From Chelydra serpentina (lineage: Eukaryota; Chordata; Testudines; Chelydridae): a stretch of 64,000 nucleotides of DNA. Position 1 is the first letter of the stretch. Each line of letters opens with the position of its first letter. The translations under genes and the position numbers were made by a program. Where the stretch lies: positions 43,093,001 through 43,157,000 of the forward strand of contig JBAIAC010000004.1 in assembly GCA_037349315.1 (NCBI GenBank), in the 5' to 3' direction. The notes below the pieces were generated by a model that saw only the letters and a list, made by a program, of their open reading frames with translations, did no database searches and had not been told where the DNA came from. Below, piece after piece: positions 57,851 to 64,000 of this stretch.

Positions 57851-59814
57851 ATTGCCTCTTCCCCTTCTCCATTCCTCAAATGTCCCCCACAAGTCTCTGT
57901 CTCCTCCTCCATACATTCTACTCCCCCAAGACTCTAGGTCTTTAACCTTCCATCCCCTCCCCCGCAATAGATTTCTTCAACCCATCCTTCCTGGACACAG
58001 GCTCAATACAAACAAAAGTACAAGGATAATAAAATATTACAATAAATATACCAATTGTTTAGATCCACTCATTGATGACCTGCCAATAATGACAAGCTAG
58101 TTTGCAGAATACCAACAATGGTATAATGGAGGAAGTAACTAACAGTTATTGTTCTTTAGTTAGGATTGACTATTTCACATTAAAAGGATTACAAGTGAGT
58201 TTACAAAGATGGGGTTGGAATGTTGCAGGAGCTGGGATAAAGCAGCATGGAGCCTCTTGTTTATGCTAACCCTAACAATTTAGAATGGTTTTCATGTGCC
58301 ACCAGGTAGCAGATACAAGCTGGCATTTAAGCCTAACACCCTTGAGGGACTAGGGAACCAGTGTTGATAGCTCTGTACTGTAGGTTTATTTATTTGTTTG
58401 TTGAATGTGTTTGCCTCTGTTAACGTCTTTTTAGTAGAACCTGTCAGACAACTTCAGACAATTATTTGGAAAACAAAACTATTTAGACAACTATTCTGGA
58501 TTTTCAGAAAGAATTCACTGGAATTTTACATTTGTATGTCAGAAACACTAAGTATCCATGCTAACACGAGGAGATGGACTCACTTGCTCCTCTTCCATCC
58601 TTACAATTTCCTGTATTTTCTGGCCAAGAATTATGGAGTATTTATGTTAGCTTTCGAAAAAGTACATCATGAAAATCTAACTTCCCTTTTCCAGTCAAGT
58701 AAGTACATTACTTGACAAGGTCCCTAGCTTTTAGAAAGTCTTTTACTGTAGAAGAAAACAGAAACATTCAGTTTCATATCAATTTACTTACATGTGCCCA
58801 TCTTTCTAGAATGTTTTTATTAAAGTTTATCTAATAAATGTGATACCCACATCAATTACTGACAAATAATTTTTTTCATAAGAAAAAACAAAACCATCAA
58901 GATCAAATTTAATTTTAAAAATTGAACTACTGAAGTCATTTCCCTAAAGACCACTGCTTTACAATAGCTTTATTTTATTAATATTTACTAAACCTATTAA
59001 CTCCATCTACTGAACTGAGAAGTACTATAATTTCTCCATCAATAGCATGACCATATAACTCCTTGGAATTTGATAATATTACAGTTCTTGGGTGTAGTAA
59101 ATCTAATAGACCTGGCAATTAAATTCTAATAAATTTAAAAGCTCAGTGAGAGTTTTCCAAAACCAACCTCTTATACCTTTGACCTAAGTCTCCCTTCCTT
59201 ATTATATTAATGGATATTTCCCAATTTATCTGTGAAATAATCATTACATCATAATATTTTTCATTACAATACAAAACTGATTTACTAAAAAACCCACTTA
59301 CACAATTGTTTTTATCCACCCAAGTTGCACTGGAGAGACCTTTGCTCCTACAAAGCTACTAAGCTCCACAGGAGAAATTAAATGCCTTGATGACCCCTGA
59401 GACAGGTGGATTGTTGAAGTCAAACAATTTTGGTCACATTTAGCTAGTAAAAATATGAATGGCCCCTTATGTTATTGTGGAATTGGATAGTTTGGGTTTC
59501 TACAAAAGGTGTGAAGTTTTAGAACTCCACACTTCAACTATGAGACCCTAATTAACAACAAGGGCCAAATTCTGCCATCCTGAATCCTATAAAATTACCT
59601 GTGCCTCAAATGGGAATTCTGCTTAATTATGGGCCACAGAAATTATCTGTGTATTTACTTCAGTCAGATAAGTACACATCACAACAACGGACACTTTCCA
59701 GTATTTGCAGGTATTGAAGTTGGTTTTCTAATTACCACCTCATTACCACCTCTTCTGAAATGATGCCCAAGTGTTATTTTCTAAGCAAAACATTGATTGT
59801 AAAAGAAACTTATT
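57851..59814. other. no gene seen; AT-rich
   Basis: Very AT-rich from 58700 on. No repeats, exons or inverted ends recognised. The 105-codon plus frame at 58398-58715 has no domain. Confidence 0.35.
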
Positions 59815-60445
59815 GACATAGAATCATGGACACGTAGGGCTGGAAGGGTTCTTGAGAGGTCATCAAATCAGCCCCCTGGGCTGAGGCAGGACCAAGTAAA
59901 CCTAAACCTTCCCTGACAGATGGTTGTCCAACCTATTCTTAAAAACCTCCAGGGCTGGGGATTACACAAGCTTCCTTGGAAGCCTAGTCCAGTACTTACC
60001 TATCCTTCTAGTTAGAAAGTTTTCCCTAACATCTAACTTAATTCTTCATTGCTGCAAATTAAACCTATCACTTCTTGTCCTACCTTCAGTGGGCCTGGAG
60101 CACAATTGATCACTGTCCTCTTTATAACAACCCTTAACATATTAGAAGACCGTTATCAGGTTTCTTCACACCCCATCTTCTTTTCTTAAGTCTAAGCATG
60201 TCTAGTTTTTTAACTTTTCTTCATAGATTGGGAATCTTTTTTCATTTTACTGCTCTCCTCTGGACTCTCATCAATGTATCCACATCTTTCTCAAAGTATG
60301 GAGCCCAGAATTGGCACAGTACTTCAGCTGCAGCCTGACTAGTCCCAAGTAGAACAGGACAGTGTCTTACATATGACACTCCTGTTAATACACCTCAGAA
60401 TTCATTAAGCTTTTTCTAGATGCTTTTTTTAACAGATTCCATCCT
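59815..60445 (-). mobile_element. CR1 LINE 3' region, minus strand
   Basis: Reversed 3' end: ATAGAATCATGGACACGTAG, GGGCTGGAAGGGTTCTTGAG, CTGGGGATTACACAAGCTTC, then TGCTCTCCTCTGGACTCTCA and GCACAGTACTTCAGCTGCAG. It belongs to a subfamily different from those at 42003 and 48840. Confidence 0.85.
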
Positions 60446-60574
60446 GCCCCTGACAACATCACCAAAATCCACTAAAACACATTTTATAATTACAGCACAT
60501 CTTGAAAGCTCTATTAAACTATACATTGTACACCAGTAACACAATTAATCTATCATTTTCTACCTACCACTTAT

Positions 60575-60765
60575 GTGGCCCCCATTAACATAGTAACCAA
60601 GTACTTCACAATCTTTAACATATTTACCCTCTCAACATCCCAGTACAGTAGGAAAGTGCTATTATCCCCCAAATCTTGTAGATGGAAACTGTGGCACAAA
60701 AAGGTTAAGTAGTGCCCAGGTCACACAGGAATTTTGTGGCAGAGTAGCATGAGCGGCGAGTATCA
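60575..60765 (+). mobile_element. MIR-like SINE core/tail
   Basis: TGCTATTATCCCCCAAATC, then AACTGTGGCACAAAAAGGTT and CCCAGGTCACACAGGA is the conserved MIR-type core seen across amniotes. The tRNA head is not recognisable. It is followed at 60930-61030 by a reversed L2/L3 tail scrap. Confidence 0.6.
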
Positions 60766-61035
60766 TAGGCAGGTGGAGTCACTTTGGATCACAACTGATT
60801 GCTGGCTATAACTTGGAAACCTCAAAGGAAGCTGACACCCTCTACTTCTGTCAGAGTAACAGCTAAGTTAAAAATTTTACATCCTGTTTATATCTGCATG
60901 AGCTTAAACTACTTACCCTACAACTATTGTCGTTTATTAATATTACAGTGATAGCTCCAGTCCTGATTGGGGCCTCATTTTGCTGAGTGTTCTACAAAAA
61001 CATAGCTCTTGTCTCAAAGAGCTTTGTCTAATTTA

Positions 61036-62560
61036 GGACATCCTCATTGCAGTGTTTGTTGCACTCCGCTCTAAACCAAAGGGAAGCTGAAATGATGCTT
61101 GTGTCCTGAACTTTTCTTATTTCACCTCAGAGGGAAAAAACCCCCCAAAGCTATGTTCTCTCCAACAATAGGCTGGAAAATTGACATCCTGAACAGTAGT
61201 ATTTGACACTATATCAGAATTTGGACTGAGAGCTTCATTGAACTGGATCCGCTGGACTTTTACATCAAATACTTAAACAGTAAATAAGTACCACCAGCAT
61301 TCTTCTGAGAGCAGGTTAATTTGGTAATGGCTAGAATCATCCAGCTTTAATTTAAAAGCAGTATTTTCATAAACTGCCCAGAAAATGCATAACTGAAAAG
61401 AAAACACCCCCCCTCTCTCACACAGACTGTCTTCAGTTCACTCTGTCCCTATTTACATTATTTTTCCAAAGAATAAAATTTGTTTTATATGGTTACTGTT
61501 ATGCTAGTTCCACCCATTTACTGTTCTTCTGCAACAGACACTATTAAATGAATGGCACAGGACAATTATGGGGTGGATACATTCTGCTCTCCACCCTAGA
61601 AAACAAATGGCAAATATTCATAACAGACATCATGTGTAATACTGAATAACTTTGTCCAACAGAATACACGTATGTCATACACTAAAATGTATTCTACAAC
61701 AATACATTTTATTTAACAATAACATGAGTTAAATTTTCACTGACAAAACTGTTTCAATCTTTGTTTGATGACATACATTTGGAACAACTGCCAGTCTCTG
61801 TTCAATGTAGCCTAGTATATGAATAAGAGACTATATTGGAGATCAGGAATGAGAAATCTAGACAGAAAGTTAGCTTCTATATCTCATGGCCCATTTTAGC
61901 TCAATGGGTCTTTGTGCTGCAGTAGCAGGGGCTAATCACAATTTAAGGAAAATCATATTTTCAGAGTTAAGTATTCCATGCCTCCCTTTTCTCAAAAGCA
62001 CAGCAGTTGATTCATATATGAATGAATTTGGGGGAATCCATTGAGCAAGCCTGGCAGATTAACCAAGATCTGTCTATCTTCAGGTTTTCTACACCATGCA
62101 TCGCCATAGAATTTAAGTGCTTTTCAGGGAAATTAAATCTGCTTGTCAAGGTCCCTCGTGGATGTCAAGGAGTTTTCTGTTCTTCACACCTCCTTTGTTA
62201 AAAGATGCTCTGCTTAGGGAATCAAGCTCTTGGTCAATGTCTATAGGCTTTGGAAAAGCTTAACTGGGTCATGACTAGGTGGTTGACTTGTAGTGTTGGT
62301 GGGTAGGTAAAGGATAATGGTTTAAAAAACAAAAAAACCTTTACTTGATCGAACTCGGGGTAGAACTGCTAGTCAGACACGAACAAGAAAAAGGCTATGA
62401 ACAGTCCAAAGATTTAACCAAAAAGAAAACTGATTGGAGGAGGGGGAAATTCCCCTCCCCAAACACGTAGGTAACAGTTTTTTGGGGATAGAGGATTCTT
62501 TTTTTCTTATTTATCTTTCATTACTCCCAGCTAAGCCCTCCCATCTCCCTCTTGTGCAAC
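61036..62560. other. no gene seen
   Basis: Intron-like sequence with no recognisable exon, transposon or structured repeat. Confidence 0.35.
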
Positions 62561-62564
62561 CACA

Positions 62565-62765
62565 CAGGGCTAATCATAATCTAGTCCTGAGGGTGATGGG
62601 ATGAAATTAAAGATACAATTTAGAAGGAATATGAGAAAAACTTCCTGAGAGTGAGATGTACTTGGACGTGGAATAGTCCCATCAGAGAAGTGGAGAAAGC
62701 CCCACAGTTGGTGATATTTGAAACCAAAGCCCAGAAAAAAAATCACTAAAGGTTGTTCCCAACAA
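62565..62765 (+). mobile_element. CR1 fragment, plus strand
   Basis: GAAAAACTTCCTGAGAGTGA, GTGGAATAGTCCCATCAGAG and GGTGATATTTGAAACCAAAG follow the order of the CR1 3' region (compare 48880-48990). Short and diverged. Confidence 0.55.
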
Positions 62766-63339
62766 TACATTTTCTAATTTCTGTATTGACATATTTTAAA
62801 GGATTTCCTGTAGAACTTTTCCGCAAGGAAATATTATGTGAGATACTTTCCCTTAATACCAGATCTGCAGCTAGAAATGCTTTGCAAACTACACTTTTAA
62901 CATTAAATGTAATCGACTCTAACTAAGCTAATTTAATCAAGGATGTGAATGCTAAAGCTTGTAAAATAAACATTACGGTGGGAAGAAACTGGCAAAGAAA
63001 ACTTGTTACTAAGCAATGTGTCACAGGTAAGACAGGTTCCTTGATGATATCTGCAGTTGCATGAGACAGACTGATCTCCCTCAGTCTTTTCATTCCTTCA
63101 GTCAGATGACTATATACAAGAAAAACAAGGATCACCACAATTACCTCCACAGACCTAGAAACCACCACAGACACACCCAAAAACCTGTTATCTAGAGCCA
63201 GGTACTCAGGTACCACAGAATTTGCTCCAAAGAGAAAGTCCGGGATACATACCTAAACACACTTGAAACCACCCTCACTAACCCACCACACTCCACCAGA
63301 GAAGTAGATTGCATCATGGAATGAGCCACTCTAATACCC

Positions 63340-63740
63340 CCTGAGAACATGCTTCAATAAAGGGGAAAAAAAACCAACTGATCGCACATTCCTATCTGTC
63401 ACCTACCATTCCACACTGGATCTCACATGGGGTATCAAACAGTTACAACCCACACGTGCTAGGGACCACATCCTGAAAGAACTATTTCCCAAACCCCTTA
63501 TCTTTTGCCCTCTCAAACAACCCCTCACCCTTTCCAAGCTCAACATCAGAAACAAGCTCCCTCCAGACTAAACACACCAACACAAAGCAGCACTAGGCCC
63601 TGCCAGAACAACAGATGCAAAACCTGCAGACATATCTCTACTGCTCCAATGAGCAACACCTACCACAACACACTGTCACGACCCACAGGCCTCAAACCTG
63701 GGCTCACAGGAATTACAAGAGTAGCCATTCTGTAACCCTC
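63340..63740 (+). pseudogene. probable Penelope-like element fragment
   Basis: Frames give TFLSVTYHSTLDLTWGIKQL and LKELFPKPLIF, then, after frameshifts, STRPCQNNRCKTCRHISTAP (63585-63650). A Cys-rich RPC..RCKTC linker after an FPKP..F segment is a hallmark of Penelope-like elements between reverse transcriptase and GIY-YIG endonuclease. The endonuclease itself is not seen. Identity rests on these short motifs only. Confidence 0.5.
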
Positions 63741-63796
63741 CACCTGGCAGCCTGCTGACAACAACTGATCCAGGAGCCATGAAGGCCAGCCCCAGT

Positions 63797-64000
63797 TTGA
63801 GGCTCCGTCCCTGATATCCCACTTGGAAGGGGCCCATCAACCAGTCCAAATGTTTACTGATCACAAGAAACTGGACTACCTGTGTCGGGCCAAGGCCCTA
63901 AACCAATGACAGCTTCAGTGGGCCCTGTTCTTCTGGTTTCACTTTACCTTGACCTACCACCCTGGAACTACAAATGGCAAAGCTCTGCCTTGTCCTGAAG
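63797..64000 (+). pseudogene. Ty3/gypsy RNase H fragment, runs off window
   Basis: The frame HLEGAHQPVQMFTDHKKLDY, then LCRAKALN, Gln, stop (TGA, probably from CGA), QLQWALFF, FHFTLTYHPGTTNGKA, matches Ty3/gypsy RNase H and its tether (TDHKNLEYL; ALFFxxFxFxLxYxPG). One in-frame TGA and a small deletion before FHF are visible. The element continues beyond position 64000, so integrase and LTR cannot be judged. Confidence 0.8.

Noticed and set aside
1..64000. CRISPR arrays, operons or phage-like recombinases
   Set aside because: The genome is vertebrate; the tyrosine recombinases belong to DIRS retrotransposons and no regularly spaced repeats exist.

Overview
This is vertebrate nuclear DNA, most likely from a cryptodiran turtle. 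Three kinds of evidence point there. The CR1 LINEs end in ATTCTATG-type octamer repeats. The tRNA-derived SINEs carry CR1-like tails, the arrangement known as the tortoise Pol III SINE. Many DIRS, Harbinger and hAT elements lie in an AT-rich, gene-poor background. There is no bacterial, organellar or CRISPR content.

Host gene content is one recognisable exon. On the minus strand, 22603-22775 encodes 58 residues of the P domain of a P4-ATPase flippase and fits ATP8A2 better than ATP8A1. It has a clean AG acceptor, pyrimidine tract and GT donor. I found no neighbouring exon, so both flanks appear to be intron: at least 22.6 kb on the 3' side and 41 kb on the 5' side of the gene.

Layout. 0-7.5 kb: a possible partial LTR, a C-rich DNA transposon and an old CR1 split by a MITE. 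7.5-11.65 kb: a nearly complete two-gene Harbinger element (Harbinger-1) with TAA target duplications, 15-bp inverted ends, a HARBI1-like transposase and a convergent, spliced, fully open Myb/SANT partner gene. The transposase has one internal stop, exactly at the third catalytic acid. 11.66-14.4 kb: a hAT, two abutting MITEs and two head-to-head CR1s. 17.1-21.1 kb: a SINE, a DIRS relic (DIRS-1) split by a solo LTR, and GC-rich and tRNA-like repeats. 22.6 kb: the exon. 24-25.6 kb: TIR elements. 29.4-33.85 kb: a rearranged locus in which a second Harbinger transposase is cut in two, with halves in opposite orientation around an L1 fragment. 34.6 and 39.2 kb: two 163-bp hAT MITEs with perfect target duplications. 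39.5-41.2 kb: an L2 LINE with a SINE inside. 42-47.6 kb: CR1 and DIRS pieces (including DIRS-3) interrupted by hAT elements, then a MITE. 50.2-52.4 kb: an internally deleted DIRS (DIRS-2) with inverted terminal repeats. 54.3-63 kb: old repeats, a MIR-like SINE and CR1s. 63-64 kb: a probable Penelope-like fragment and a Ty3/gypsy RNase H fragment running off the window.

The genes do not form a host pathway. The functional logic is that of transposons: Harbinger transposase plus Myb/SANT partner; DIRS gag, RT/RNase H and tyrosine recombinase; LINE machinery probably used by the SINEs; and MITEs that may have been moved by Harbinger and hAT enzymes. All identifications come from reading the sequence; no database search was run.
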